Origin: Hyphomicrobiales bacterium
GTDB taxonomy: Bacteria > Pseudomonadota > Alphaproteobacteria > Rhizobiales > Aestuariivirgaceae
Length of the DNA: 64,000 nucleotides
Direction of reading: 5' to 3'
NCBI GenBank assembly: GCA_025359045.1
Contig: JANYHN010000063.1
Coordinates: forward strand, 1-64,000
The position numbers were made by a program, and so were the translations under genes. The notes beneath the pieces were generated by a model. It saw nothing but the letters and a program-made list of their open reading frames with translations, ran no database searches and was not told the DNA's origin. Numbering within the stretch: position 1 is the first letter of the stretch; every line of letters begins with the position of its first letter. Shown one piece after another: positions 19,201 through 27,416 of this stretch.

Positions 19201-19225
19201 CTCTCCCCTTTCTTCAAAGGGAGAG
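19201..19225. terminator. hairpin between convergent ppc and VOC genes
   Basis: CTCTCCCCTTT (19201-19211) pairs with AAAGGGAGAG (19216-19225) around a CTTC loop with one bulged C. It lies 10 bases after the ppc stop and just before the convergent VOC stop, so it can serve both directions. It closely resembles the first hairpin of the repeat at 39051. Confidence 0.5.
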
Positions 19226-19235
19226 GACGAGTTAT

Positions 19236-19631
19236 TCACTCAGTTTTCTCGCACACCACACTCAACTTATTCCCATCTGGATCACGCACATAGCAGGCAT
19301 AGAAACTTGCATGATAAGGCCGAAGCCCCGGTGCACCTTCGTCTGTGCCACCATTGGCCAAAGCAGCAATATAAAACGCATCAACAATTTTGCGTGTCGT
19401 GGCACTCAACGCAATCATCGTGCCATTGCCCCAATTAGCCGGTAACTTCAAATAAGGTCGGCCAATCCATAGAACGTTTTCACGATCTTCTGGAGTGCGG
19501 TTCATCGCGCCATAGCCAAGTTCATCTTCATCTACATGATTGCGCATCATCCCCAGAGGGGACAGCGCCGCATCATAAAACTTTCGCGACCGCGCCAAAT
19601 CATTTGATCCTAGCGTTACATAAAGCAGCAT
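19236..19631 (-). CDS. VOC-superfamily (glyoxalase/bleomycin-resistance-like) protein
   Basis: The 131-residue protein carries one vicinal-oxygen-chelate fold: the MLLYVTLGSNDLARSRKFYDAAL start, a middle strand region with WIGRPYLKLP, and the end YACYVRDPDGNKLSVVCE that supplies a metal-ligand Glu in relatives. The reaction is unknown. An alternative GTG start lies one codon earlier. The ATG overlaps the trhO stop (TGATG), implying co-translation with trhO. Similar small VOC proteins are common orphan enzymes, so no substrate is assigned. Confidence 0.85.
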   Translation of the reverse strand: MLLYVTLGSNDLARSRKFYDAALSPLGMMRNHVDEDELGYGAMNRTPEDRENVLWIGRPYLKLPANWGNGTMIALSATTRKIVDAFYIAALANGGTDEGAPGLRPYHASFYACYVRDPDGNKLSVVCEKTE

Positions 19632-20560
19632 CACACGTTCTCCTTGAACGGCCCCAAATGTTTCAGGCCCCTTTTCTTTGCCATAGTCATTTGCATTTGC
19701 CTCTGACGGCTCGAAGCTTTTTGCGCTTCAGTCAATCGGTCCGCACAATGGGGACACGAAACACCTTCCTCATATTTAGGCGAGCGGCGCTCCATTGGTG
19801 ATACAGGGTTCATGCAACCATGGCACAGCGAATATTCCGATTGCACCAACCCATGCCCCACCGCCACACGTTCATCAAACACGAAACATGAACCTTCCCA
19901 AAGAGATTTTTCTTTCGGAATTTTTTCAAGATATTTGAGAATGCCACCTTTCAAGTGAAACACATTCTCGAACCCTTCATGCATCATAAAGCTTGAAGCC
20001 TTTTCGCAACGAATGCCGCCAGTACAGAACATCGCGATCTTTGCGTCCGGCTTGGCCTTCAATTTTTCGCGCACATAAGTTGGAAATTCGCCAAAACTCT
20101 CGGTATGCGGATCAATTGCATTTTTGAAGGTGCCAACGCCATATTCATAGGAGTTGCGCGTATCGATCAAAATTACCTCAGGATCGGCAATCAGCGCGTT
20201 CCAATCTTCAGGCTCGACATATTTTCCAACTTTCGTCAGAGGGTCAGCTGGTACATCACCAATCGTAACGATCTCTTTTTTCAACCGCACTTTCGTGCGG
20301 CGGAAGGGCATTTCATTTGCGTTTGAGTATTTTGGCTCTAAATCATGGAGCCCTGTGATCTCAGCAATCCCCAAAACTGCGGCATCGATGTTGTCGGGTG
20401 TCCCAGCAATTGTCCCATTAATGCCTTCAGCTGCAATTAGCACGGTGCCTTTGATACCATGTGCCTGAAACAAATCCAAAAGTGGCATTTGCTTTTCTGC
20501 AAAATCTGGAAACGGTGCAAACTGATAGAACGCGACAACTTTGAAATGGGCGAGGCTCAT
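19631..20560 (-). CDS. trhO: tRNA uridine(34) hydroxylase, rhodanese-like
   Basis: TrhO (formerly YceA/UPF0176) hydroxylates wobble uridine 34 during ho5U synthesis. The 309-residue protein has the N-terminal acylphosphatase-like domain (GIKGTVLIAAEGINGTIAG), then a rhodanese domain with LIDTRNSYEY and the active loop FCTGGIRCEKASS (Cys179 the likely catalytic residue, Cys185 nearby). A cysteine-rich C-terminus follows (CHGC ... CPHC), probably a zinc site. It is divergent from the amino acid transporter and translationally coupled to the VOC gene. Confidence 0.93.
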   Translation of the reverse strand: MSLAHFKVVAFYQFAPFPDFAEKQMPLLDLFQAHGIKGTVLIAAEGINGTIAGTPDNIDAAVLGIAEITGLHDLEPKYSNANEMPFRRTKVRLKKEIVTIGDVPADPLTKVGKYVEPEDWNALIADPEVILIDTRNSYEYGVGTFKNAIDPHTESFGEFPTYVREKLKAKPDAKIAMFCTGGIRCEKASSFMMHEGFENVFHLKGGILKYLEKIPKEKSLWEGSCFVFDERVAVGHGLVQSEYSLCHGCMNPVSPMERRSPKYEEGVSCPHCADRLTEAQKASSRQRQMQMTMAKKRGLKHLGPFKENV

Positions 20561-20578
20561 GAACGCTTCAATATATCG

Positions 20579-20594
20579 TTAAATTCGCAGTAAC
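20579..20594. promoter_or_regulatory. CtrA-like half-site pair
   Basis: TTAA, seven bases, then GTAAC lies between divergent trhO and the ABC binding-protein gene. It differs by one base from the TTAA-N7-TTAAC box of the alphaproteobacterial cell-cycle regulator CtrA. This is a single site and could be chance. Confidence 0.25.
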
Positions 20595-20666
20595 AAGTCG
20601 TTTAGCACTTGCTCCGATTGTCATTTTCGGCTGTAAATTGCAGCAATTCAATTCAGGGAGAAACGA

Positions 20667-21503
20667 ATGATGAAGAAAACACTATTGGCCGCAGTGGCCA
20701 TCTTGGCCATGGCTGGTGCCGCAAGCGCTGCCAACATGATTGATAATTGCGAAGTGACAGGCGAAAAAGGTTCGATGAAAATCGACGCGCCAGCTCAGCC
20801 GGGCCAACTCACCCTCGAAACCAATCTGCCAGCGCCAATTTGGTACAATGGCGATACGCCTGAATCCATTAAGGATGGCATGGAATATTGCATGGCTGCC
20901 GAAATTGCGTGGCGCGCTGGTTTGGACAAACTGAAGCTGGTTCCTGTTGAGTGGGACGCGCTGATTGCTGGCCAGACTCATGATTTCGATTTGGCCATGT
21001 CAGAAATTTCGATTACTGATGAGCGTAAGAAGGTTCACGATTTCTCGACACCTTATTTCAACTCTGACATTGGCGTACTGACGAAAACAGATGCGCCTGT
21101 TGATGCGACAACGATAAAAAAGGCAAAAATTGGTGTTCAACAAGCTACAACTGGCGCTGCTTTCGTGACGGATAAGCTGGGCGTTGCTGCTCCGCAAGTC
21201 TATCCTGATGCAGGCAGTATGTTTGCGGCTTTGACTGCTGGTCAGATCGATGTTGCCATGACCGACACCTCTATCGTGCTTGCACAAGAAGTGCAGGGTG
21301 GCGGCAAGTTGAAAGTTGTTGGCCAATACAAAACGGGCGAAACCTACGGAGCGATTTTTCCAAAGGGCAATCCTAACAATGTAACGATCGACAAGATTAT
21401 TGCGGCTATGGTGGCCGATGGCACGATGGCCAAGCTCAGCGGCAAATACCTTGCCGCAGCTTGGGGCAAAGACCCTGCTACAATAGCTTATTTTAATCCC
21501 TGA
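20667..21503 (+). CDS. amino acid ABC transporter, periplasmic binding protein (family 3)
   Basis: The 278-residue secreted protein has signal peptide MMKKTLLAAVAILAMAGAASA, cleaved near residue 22. The mature part has the SBP_bac_3 pattern: MEYCMAAEIAWRAGLDKLKLVPVEWDALIAG...FDLAMSEISITDERKKVHDFSTPYFNSDIGVLTK. This is the usual signature for polar amino acid binding. Ligand identity cannot be read. AGGGAG lies 6 bases before the double ATG. The permease starts 9 bases downstream and an ATPase follows, giving a compact three-gene import operon. Confidence 0.92.
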   Translation: MMKKTLLAAVAILAMAGAASAANMIDNCEVTGEKGSMKIDAPAQPGQLTLETNLPAPIWYNGDTPESIKDGMEYCMAAEIAWRAGLDKLKLVPVEWDALIAGQTHDFDLAMSEISITDERKKVHDFSTPYFNSDIGVLTKTDAPVDATTIKKAKIGVQQATTGAAFVTDKLGVAAPQVYPDAGSMFAALTAGQIDVAMTDTSIVLAQEVQGGGKLKVVGQYKTGETYGAIFPKGNPNNVTIDKIIAAMVADGTMAKLSGKYLAAAWGKDPATIAYFNP

Positions 21504-21511
21504 TATTTCAG

Positions 21512-22693
21512 GTGAAGAACCAACATAAAACTGAAGATGCGCCACAGTTAGGCGCATCTTCTTTACATCAGCGTGCTGATCTTTTGGCGTGGTGCGCTTT
21601 GGCTTTTGCAATGGTTTGCGTTTTGGCGGCGCTAGGTACGTCTTGGGTCGTAAACGGCGCTCTTGATTATTTAGGCGCAAACAATCAGCTTTTCCCTCTC
21701 GTTTACGTTGCCGTGACATTGGCAGTGGCCACACTATTTATGCCGGCTTGGCGTGGGCTTCAGCTAGCGCGCAGCGCCACATCAAATTTAGCTGGCGGTG
21801 ACATCGTTCAAGCGCGGATTGATACTGCCGCAGCACGCGACCATTCTTCCGTCACCTTTGGTTGGGGCTTTTTCGCGCTGATTTTCTTGGGCTTCATCTG
21901 CTTCATTTTGGTAAATAATGTAGCTGTCGGACGTACCTTTTTCTTGTTGCCGCTTATTCAAGCAAAATGGTGGTTGGTGACTGTTAAATTCTTCGGCGTT
22001 AACATGTTCATCTTCATCGTCGCCGAAATTCTTGTGCTGATCTGGGGTCTCATTGTCGCCTTGCTGCGCCTCACTCCAGGGCCAGCTGGTAAACCAATTC
22101 GCGCACTGGCGATTATGTATTGTGATGTGTTTCGGGGCCTTCCTGGAATCGTGACACTTTATTTAATCGGCTTTGGTATTCCCACTTCGGGCTTGTCAGA
22201 TGTTTTAATGACCCATGTTATGGGGTGGTTTGTGGACCTTTCCGCGCTCACACCGATGGAGCGGTCTGCGGCTGTGCGTATTGATGTTCTCTACTGGTGC
22301 ATCTTAGCGCTGACGCTAACTTACGGCGCATATGTTGCTGAGGTTTACCGCGCTGGTATCGAAAGCATTCATCAAAGCCAAACCATGGCAGCGCGTTCTT
22401 TGGGCCTCAGTTATTTGCAGACCATGCGCTATGTGGTGGTGCCGCAAGCTGTGCGCCGTATTGTTGCACCTTTGCTCAATGACTTTATCGGACTGCAAAA
22501 GGATACAGCATTGGTGCAAGTGGTGGGTGTTGTTGATGCTTTCAGCCAAGCAAAGATCATTGCTGCCAACGCCTTTAATCTTTCAGCAGTCACAGTTGTT
22601 GCAATCCTGTTTGTTCTTATCACAATTCCGCAAGCCCGCCTTGTTGACCGAATGCTCGAGCGCGATAATGCGCGCATGCGGGCAGGGGGCTGA
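21512..22693 (+). CDS. amino acid ABC transporter permease (HisM/GlnP type, long N-terminus)
   Basis: The 393-residue inner-membrane protein starts at GTG. The C-terminal two thirds hold the BPD_transp_1 domain with the EAA loop YRAGIESIHQSQTMAARSLGLSYLQTMRYVVVPQAVRRIVAPLLN. The N-terminal 190 residues add extra hydrophobic segments (about residues 24-50, 60-80, 110-135, 150-185), making it much longer than HisM/GlnP (about 220-240) and similar in size to AapM-type permeases. No second permease gene is present, so it probably works as a homodimer with the downstream ATPase. Confidence 0.9.
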   Translation: MKNQHKTEDAPQLGASSLHQRADLLAWCALAFAMVCVLAALGTSWVVNGALDYLGANNQLFPLVYVAVTLAVATLFMPAWRGLQLARSATSNLAGGDIVQARIDTAAARDHSSVTFGWGFFALIFLGFICFILVNNVAVGRTFFLLPLIQAKWWLVTVKFFGVNMFIFIVAEILVLIWGLIVALLRLTPGPAGKPIRALAIMYCDVFRGLPGIVTLYLIGFGIPTSGLSDVLMTHVMGWFVDLSALTPMERSAAVRIDVLYWCILALTLTYGAYVAEVYRAGIESIHQSQTMAARSLGLSYLQTMRYVVVPQAVRRIVAPLLNDFIGLQKDTALVQVVGVVDAFSQAKIIAANAFNLSAVTVVAILFVLITIPQARLVDRMLERDNARMRAGG

Positions 22694-22696
22694 CGG

Positions 22697-23440
22697 ATGG
22701 CTTTTCTTGAAATCAAAAACGTCGAAAAGCATTTTGGTCCTGTGCCGGTTTTGCGCGGCACGAATTTGAACGTCGATGAACACCAGGTGGTGTGTCTCAT
22801 CGGCCCTTCAGGTTGTGGAAAATCCACCCTGCTTCGGTGCATTAACGGACTTGAACAAATTCAAGCTGGTGAAATCCGCTTGGACGATGACCGTGTTTCT
22901 GGCCCTGGTATTGACCTGAACAAACTGCGCCAAGAGGTCGGCATTGTCTTCCAAAGCTATAATTTATTTCCGCACATGTCGGTTTTAGAAAATGTGACTC
23001 TTGCCCCAACCAAAGTTCTAAAAATGGACAGGGCAGAAGCAGAGTCGAAAGCCATGGTTCTGTTGAAACGCATCGGTATGGAAGCCAAAGCTAAAGATTA
23101 TCCAGACCGCTTATCAGGTGGCCAACAACAACGCGTGGCCATTGTTCGAGCACTTGCGATGGAACCAAAGCTCATGCTGCTTGATGAAATCACATCAGCG
23201 CTTGATCCTGAACTCGTATCGGAAGTTCTCAACATCGTGCGCGATCTGGCAAGCCAAGGTATGACCATGCTGCTGGCCACCCATGAAATGGGCTTTGCCA
23301 AGGAAGTGGCTTCCAAGGTATGCTTCCTTTATGAAGGTGTTGTCCACGAAGAAGGCCCACCCGAACAGATTTTCGGAAATCCGAAACAAGAGCGAACACG
23401 TGGATTTTTAAAGCGCATCATCGAGGCTGGACGACTTTGA
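22697..23440 (+). CDS. amino acid ABC transporter ATP-binding protein (GlnQ/HisP type)
   Basis: This is the 247-residue ATPase of the preceding import system. Walker A is GPSGCGKST (about residues 35-43). The Q-loop region is VGIVFQSYNLFPHMSVLENV, the signature is LSGGQQQRVAIVRALAMEP, Walker B is LMLLDEITSALDPELV (with Ile in place of the common Pro after Glu) and the switch His is in ATHEMGFA. It begins 3 bases after the permease stop. The family couples ATP hydrolysis at the cytoplasmic face to amino acid import. Confidence 0.94.
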   Translation: MAFLEIKNVEKHFGPVPVLRGTNLNVDEHQVVCLIGPSGCGKSTLLRCINGLEQIQAGEIRLDDDRVSGPGIDLNKLRQEVGIVFQSYNLFPHMSVLENVTLAPTKVLKMDRAEAESKAMVLLKRIGMEAKAKDYPDRLSGGQQQRVAIVRALAMEPKLMLLDEITSALDPELVSEVLNIVRDLASQGMTMLLATHEMGFAKEVASKVCFLYEGVVHEEGPPEQIFGNPKQERTRGFLKRIIEAGRL

Positions 23441-23588
23441 GGATCAGTTGGAACCAATTTGGTCGTTAGCCGTTCATCTCACGTTCAGGTTCAAGGCAAA
23501 TTACGGCGGTTTTTTTCACAGTTCTGCCTCACTCATTTTGCATCAAGACCGCACTCCCATGTGATTTGGGGCTAACTCGGAGGTTTCT

Positions 23589-25805
23589 ATGAGATTATTA
23601 TTGGGCGCAGCTAGTATTTTGGGCTTGGCATTGTTTATTTTACCGGTAGCAGCAGAAGATCCGCCAGCTGCACCAGCCGCCGCTGAACAGCCGGCTGCTC
23701 CCGCAGTTGAAGCGGCCGCACCCGCTCCTGCTATTCCGGAAGAAGTTTTGAAACTGATTGCTGATACGCGAAACCCGTCCGAACTTGACGATCAAGAGCT
23801 GTTCAAGCGTGTAAAAAAGGCGTTGGCCTATTCCAAAGATGATGCATTACCCCAAGATTTGCGCGAGCAGTTAAAGGGTATGGCCGAAGCGGCACGTGGC
23901 GAACTTCAAACCCGCAAGCAAACTGCCGAACAGAAAAAAACTGATGAACAGGCAGCTTCTGATCAAGCTGCCAAGGATCAAGCAGCAGCTGAAAAAGCTG
24001 CCGCTGCGCAAGCCGCCAAAGAACAAGCCAACGCTGAAAAAGCTGCTGCTGCGCAAGCCGCTAAAGAACAAGCTGATGCTGAAAAAGCGGCTGCTGCTCA
24101 AGCTGCTAAGGAACAAGCCGCTGCCGATAAAGCTGCCAAAGAACAGGCAGCTGCTGAAAAAGCTGCAGCGGATAAAGCTGGTAGAGATCAAGCAGCTTCA
24201 GATCAAGCTGCCGCAGATAAATTAGCTGCTGAAGCGGATAAAGCTGCAAAGGAACAAGCGGCCGCCGAAAAAGCCGCTGCAGACAAAGCCGCGGCTGATC
24301 AAGCTGCCGCTCAAAATGCCCAGCCAGCTCCGGCACAGAAACCGGTGGTTACCGAAACTGCACCAGCTGTGCCTGCTACGGTGCCACCAGTTGCGGAAGT
24401 TACACCCACAACACCGAATACCGCAGCCAAACAACCGTTAGAGCAGGCGGCTCCGGCTGCACCGGCAGAAGCGGTTGTTGAAGTACCTCCTCCAAAACTG
24501 GTCGTTCAAGCACCTCCGGTAGCCAAGATAGTGCCACCGCCACCGCCACCCCCACCAGAATCAAAGCCATTGCCACAAGTGGTTGTTGTAGCACCGCCGC
24601 CACCTGTTGTTGCAGCTCCATCAGCTGCTGATGCCAAGGCATTGGATAGCAATGTTGTTGATCCTGCGTCTGAAAAACAGGCTCAAGCCTATTTGGCAGA
24701 TAAGAGTGATCTGGCTAAAATCAGCGATAGTGATTTCCGCAAGCGCTTGGATGCGGTTCGCGAGCTGATGGCTGCAAATGAGCTGTCGCGTGATACAGAA
24801 CGTGCAGTGCGTGAAAAGCTTAAAGCAGAACGCGAATTGCTGCGCCAGCGAATCGCTGAGGTTGAAGCGGCCCAGCAGTTGAAAAATGCCCAGGCCGCAG
24901 CGGCCAATCCACCGCCAGTCGTGCCGGGTGCCGCTCCAAAAGCTCAAGACCCAGCGGCAACAACTAATAATACCACAAACAACACGACGATTAACAACAC
25001 CAACATCATCACCGTGTTAACACCGCCGCAACAAGTATTGCAGGATAGACGACCCGCTGAAAGGCTTGATCTATCTGAATTGCAAATCCGAATTCAAATA
25101 TTCGGAGATGCGCAGTCTAACAATGCGTATGACCCCTCATATCGCGATTACTGGCGTGCATCAGTCGAACGCGACCGCGCTATCTTGCGCCGCCGCCTGA
25201 TTGACGAGCGTCATCGCCGCGAAGCAGAACTGGCGCGCGAGGCTGCCGATGACTCCTTTGAAATTTCAAATGAGTATGTGCCATCAGACAGGCCGCGCCG
25301 CGATGTGTTTGCAGCGGAAATCGACTACAATGAAATGGAAGATGTGTTGGTAGCCCCACCACGTAGATTTAGCGAAGATGCGAGTCAACGCTACAAGGTG
25401 GAAGAAATTGCCACACAACCGAAACTGAGAAACTCGATCTCGCGTATTGAAATTGACACCATTCGCTTTGGTACAAACGAAGCCTTTATTCGTGATGAAC
25501 AGGTCGGAAATCTTGATGGGATAGCAGCGATCATTGAGAAGATTGTGAAGAAATATCCGACGGAAGTGTTTTTGATTGAAGGGCATACGGATGCCCCAGG
25601 CTCCGCGCCTTACAATGAAAAACTATCCAAGCTCCGTGCGGAATCGATAAAAAAGGCGCTCGTGTCATATTACGTGATTCCAGCAAAAAATTTGCGTACC
25701 GTTGGTTTGGGTGAACGCTTCCTGAAAATCCCAACGGCTGAAGCTGAACCGGAAAACCGCCGTGTTTCTATCGCACGCATCACGCCGCTTCTCACGCGAC
25801 GTTAA
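23589..25805 (+). CDS. OmpA-family protein with long Ala/Lys/Glu repeat region
   Basis: The 738-residue exported protein has signal peptide MRLLLGAASILGLALFILPVAA (cleaved near 22). Residues about 115-245 are a low-complexity coiled-coil tract built from KEQAAAEKAAA-like heptad or undecad units. A Pro/Val-rich stretch (about 250-345), a charged helical part and an Asn/Thr-rich patch (about 456-475) follow. The C-terminal OmpA domain (about 600-730) has the peptidoglycan-binding LIEGHTDAPGSAPYNEKLSKLRAESIKKAL and RTVGLGE motifs. It probably anchors to peptidoglycan and spans the periplasm. It stands alone with a terminator behind it. Confidence 0.88.
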   Translation: MRLLLGAASILGLALFILPVAAEDPPAAPAAAEQPAAPAVEAAAPAPAIPEEVLKLIADTRNPSELDDQELFKRVKKALAYSKDDALPQDLREQLKGMAEAARGELQTRKQTAEQKKTDEQAASDQAAKDQAAAEKAAAAQAAKEQANAEKAAAAQAAKEQADAEKAAAAQAAKEQAAADKAAKEQAAAEKAAADKAGRDQAASDQAAADKLAAEADKAAKEQAAAEKAAADKAAADQAAAQNAQPAPAQKPVVTETAPAVPATVPPVAEVTPTTPNTAAKQPLEQAAPAAPAEAVVEVPPPKLVVQAPPVAKIVPPPPPPPPESKPLPQVVVVAPPPPVVAAPSAADAKALDSNVVDPASEKQAQAYLADKSDLAKISDSDFRKRLDAVRELMAANELSRDTERAVREKLKAERELLRQRIAEVEAAQQLKNAQAAAANPPPVVPGAAPKAQDPAATTNNTTNNTTINNTNIITVLTPPQQVLQDRRPAERLDLSELQIRIQIFGDAQSNNAYDPSYRDYWRASVERDRAILRRRLIDERHRREAELAREAADDSFEISNEYVPSDRPRRDVFAAEIDYNEMEDVLVAPPRRFSEDASQRYKVEEIATQPKLRNSISRIEIDTIRFGTNEAFIRDEQVGNLDGIAAIIEKIVKKYPTEVFLIEGHTDAPGSAPYNEKLSKLRAESIKKALVSYYVIPAKNLRTVGLGERFLKIPTAEAEPENRRVSIARITPLLTRR

Positions 25806-25827
25806 TAACCAAACACTTGCCTCGAAC

Positions 25828-25854
25828 ATGAACCGCCGCTAAGAGGCGGTTCAT
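25828..25854 (+). terminator. intrinsic terminator-like hairpin after the OmpA-family gene
   Basis: A perfect 10-bp stem (25828-25837 with 25845-25854) with a 7-base loop starts 22 bases after the stop and is followed by a short T-rich stretch. It separates the OmpA-family gene from ndk. Confidence 0.6.
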
Positions 25855-25875
25855 TCATTTCAACTCGAGGACAAC

Positions 25876-26310
25876 ATGGCCAAATCACCTGCATTAGAAC
25901 GTACTTTTTCAATCATAAAGCCAGACGCAACACGCCGTAATCTAACAGGCGCAATTAATGCCAAGATCGAAGCCGCAGGCCTTCGTATTGTCGGCCAAAA
26001 GCGCGTGAAGTGGAAGTTGGCTGATGCCAAGAAATTCTACGCTGTGCATGCCAAGCGTCCTTTCTTCAAGGATCTCGTTAAGTTTATGGCGTCAGGCCCA
26101 ATCGTTGTGCAGGTTCTTGAAGGCAAAAATGCCGTTGTGAAATATCGCGACATTATGGGCGCAACCAATCCAAAGGATGCAGCAAAGGGCACGATCCGCA
26201 AGGATTTTGCTGAATCAATCGACGCCAACTCCGTTCACGGTTCCGACAGCGTTGAAAACGCCAAGAAGGAAATCAAGCAGAACTTTGCTGCTAAAGAAAT
26301 TGTTGGATAA
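25876..26310 (+). CDS. ndk: nucleoside diphosphate kinase
   Basis: Ndk transfers the gamma phosphate between nucleoside tri- and diphosphates through a phospho-histidine. The 144-residue protein has the [15 protein letters not shown] start, the [18 protein letters not shown] core and the active site NSVHGSDS with His121. It has normal length, with GAGGACAAC before the ATG. A VUT-family transporter gene follows 11 bases later and may be co-transcribed. Confidence 0.97.
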   Translation: MAKSPALERTFSIIKPDATRRNLTGAINAKIEAAGLRIVGQKRVKWKLADAKKFYAVHAKRPFFKDLVKFMASGPIVVQVLEGKNAVVKYRDIMGATNPKDAAKGTIRKDFAESIDANSVHGSDSVENAKKEIKQNFAAKEIVG

Positions 26311-26321
26311 GGAATTTTAAG

Positions 26322-26855
26322 ATGTGGGTTGTTCTTTATATGGCAGCGATCGTTTTATTGAACTGGCTGTTCACGCCGTCCATGTCGATTGAAGGCGTTA
26401 CTCAATGGACAACCCCCATTGGCATTCTTTACATTTCGAATGTCGTTGTTGGTTTCGTTTTCGTGTTGCGTGATTATGCGCAACGTGAAATCGGCCACAA
26501 GGTGCTGATCGCAACGGCACTGGCAGGTATTCTGACTTATTTCGTTGTGAAGTGGACGAATGATCCAACCATCGCATTTTCGCTCGCCTTTGCCAGCATC
26601 ACGGCTTTCGCCGTATCTGAAATGACAGATTGGGCAGTTTATTCTTTTACCAAATGGCCGCTGCAGCAACGCATCCTATGGTCAAGCTTGGCTTCAGTTC
26701 CGCTTGATACTGTGATCTTCCAAAACTTGGCGGGCTATTATACGCCTGCGGCCTTCATCATGGAGTTGTTGAGCAAGGCCGTTGGTGTGGCGGCCGTTTG
26801 GTATTTGTTGAAGCTGCGGGTGGGAAACGCTCCCGTCGCACTACCAGGGCATTGA
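26322..26855 (+). CDS. VUT/YhhQ-family membrane transporter (queuosine-precursor type)
   Basis: The 177-residue polytopic protein (five or six hydrophobic segments) has the DUF165/VUT family marks: VLRDYAQREIGHKVL, then AFAVSEMTDWAVYSFTK and a late FQNLAGYY segment. YhhQ of E. coli imports the queuosine precursors preQ0/preQ1. The family is broader, so the substrate here is inferred only. AAGGA lies 8 bases before the ATG. It follows ndk directly. Confidence 0.85.
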   Translation: MWVVLYMAAIVLLNWLFTPSMSIEGVTQWTTPIGILYISNVVVGFVFVLRDYAQREIGHKVLIATALAGILTYFVVKWTNDPTIAFSLAFASITAFAVSEMTDWAVYSFTKWPLQQRILWSSLASVPLDTVIFQNLAGYYTPAAFIMELLSKAVGVAAVWYLLKLRVGNAPVALPGH

Positions 26856-26862
26856 GCAGCTT

Positions 26863-26891
26863 TTGACCGTGGGCGTCTAATCTGCTAATAA
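26863..26891 (+). promoter_or_regulatory. sigma70-like promoter of the HicB-like gene
   Basis: TTGACC (26863-26868), a 17-base spacer, then TAATAA (26886-26891). The expected transcription start falls at or within a base or two of the ATG at 26898, so the message may be leaderless or nearly so. Confidence 0.45.
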
Positions 26892-26897
26892 GAAGTA

Positions 26898-27140
26898 ATG
26901 ATAAATTCAATTATAGTTAAAGCTGAATGGGATGACTTGGCTAAGGTTTGGGTGGCCCAAAGTGATGATGTGCCGGGCCTTGCTGCCCAATCACCATCAA
27001 TTGAGTTATTGCGGCCCAAGGTCTTGAACATGATTTCTGACCTTATAGAACTAAATAAAATGGACGTTCAGCTATCTGAAATTCCAGTACATATTGTTGC
27101 TCACAGCTTTGATAAGCTTCCAGTAGTTCAGGCTGCTTAA
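26898..27140 (+). CDS. HicB-like antitoxin, DUF1902 family
   Basis: The 80-residue protein has the HicB-like fold start SIIVKAEWDDLAKVWVAQSDDVPGLAAQSPSIELL and the DUF1902 end PVHIVAHSFDKLPVVQAA. Such proteins partner HicA RNases and neutralise them. Immediately downstream (27214) is a hicA reading frame stopped by a nonsense codon, so the pair is a former or altered type II toxin-antitoxin module. A TCGATT/AATCGA pair (27172-27177 and 27192-27197) between the two genes could be an operator. Confidence 0.8.
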   Translation: MINSIIVKAEWDDLAKVWVAQSDDVPGLAAQSPSIELLRPKVLNMISDLIELNKMDVQLSEIPVHIVAHSFDKLPVVQAA

Positions 27141-27213
27141 ATCCTGGAGCATCGCGTTGACGGTATTTGGTTCGATTTAGGGTGGTTCACGAATCGATAG
27201 TGAGGATTTTGTG

Positions 27214-27408
27214 ATGCCGAGCCTGAAATTGGAATTAATCAAGATACTGCGTGAAGCTGGTTGCAACTTTGTCAGGAATGGGAAGGGTGACCACTAAATT
27301 TGGTGGAGTCCAATTTCAAATCGAAATTTTACTTTGGATGCTGGAATTACGTCACGCAACATGGCCAATGTGGTCTTAAAACAAGCAGGTCTACCCAAAC
27401 AATTCTGA
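27214..27408 (+). pseudogene. hicA: hicA-type mRNA interferase gene with an in-frame stop
   Basis: From ATG 27214, behind TGAGGA, the frame reads MPSLKLELIKILREAGCNFV, then RNGKGDH, then TAA at 27295-27297. Without any frameshift it continues IWWSPISNRNFTLDAGI, then TSRNMANVVLKQAGLPKQF and a natural stop at 27406-27408. The reconstructed 64-codon frame matches HicA layout: helix, then the G-D-H catalytic loop, then the C-terminal helix with KQAGLP. The stop replaces the residue after the catalytic His; in the relatives I recall this is Glu, so one GAA to TAA change would explain it. The 27-residue remnant should be inactive. Confidence 0.75.
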
Positions 27409-27416
27409 GGGAAATC

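Noticed and set aside
23940-24310. Short repeated DNA units that could suggest a CRISPR array or minisatellite
   Set aside because: Units are degenerate codons for KEQAAAEK-type residues within one intact frame; no constant repeat plus unique spacer pattern.
27300-27416. N-terminal extension of the TMEM175-type gene
   Set aside because: The open frame upstream is out of frame with and overlaps the hicA remnant; the ATG at 27417 with GAGGGA gives the expected family N-terminus.
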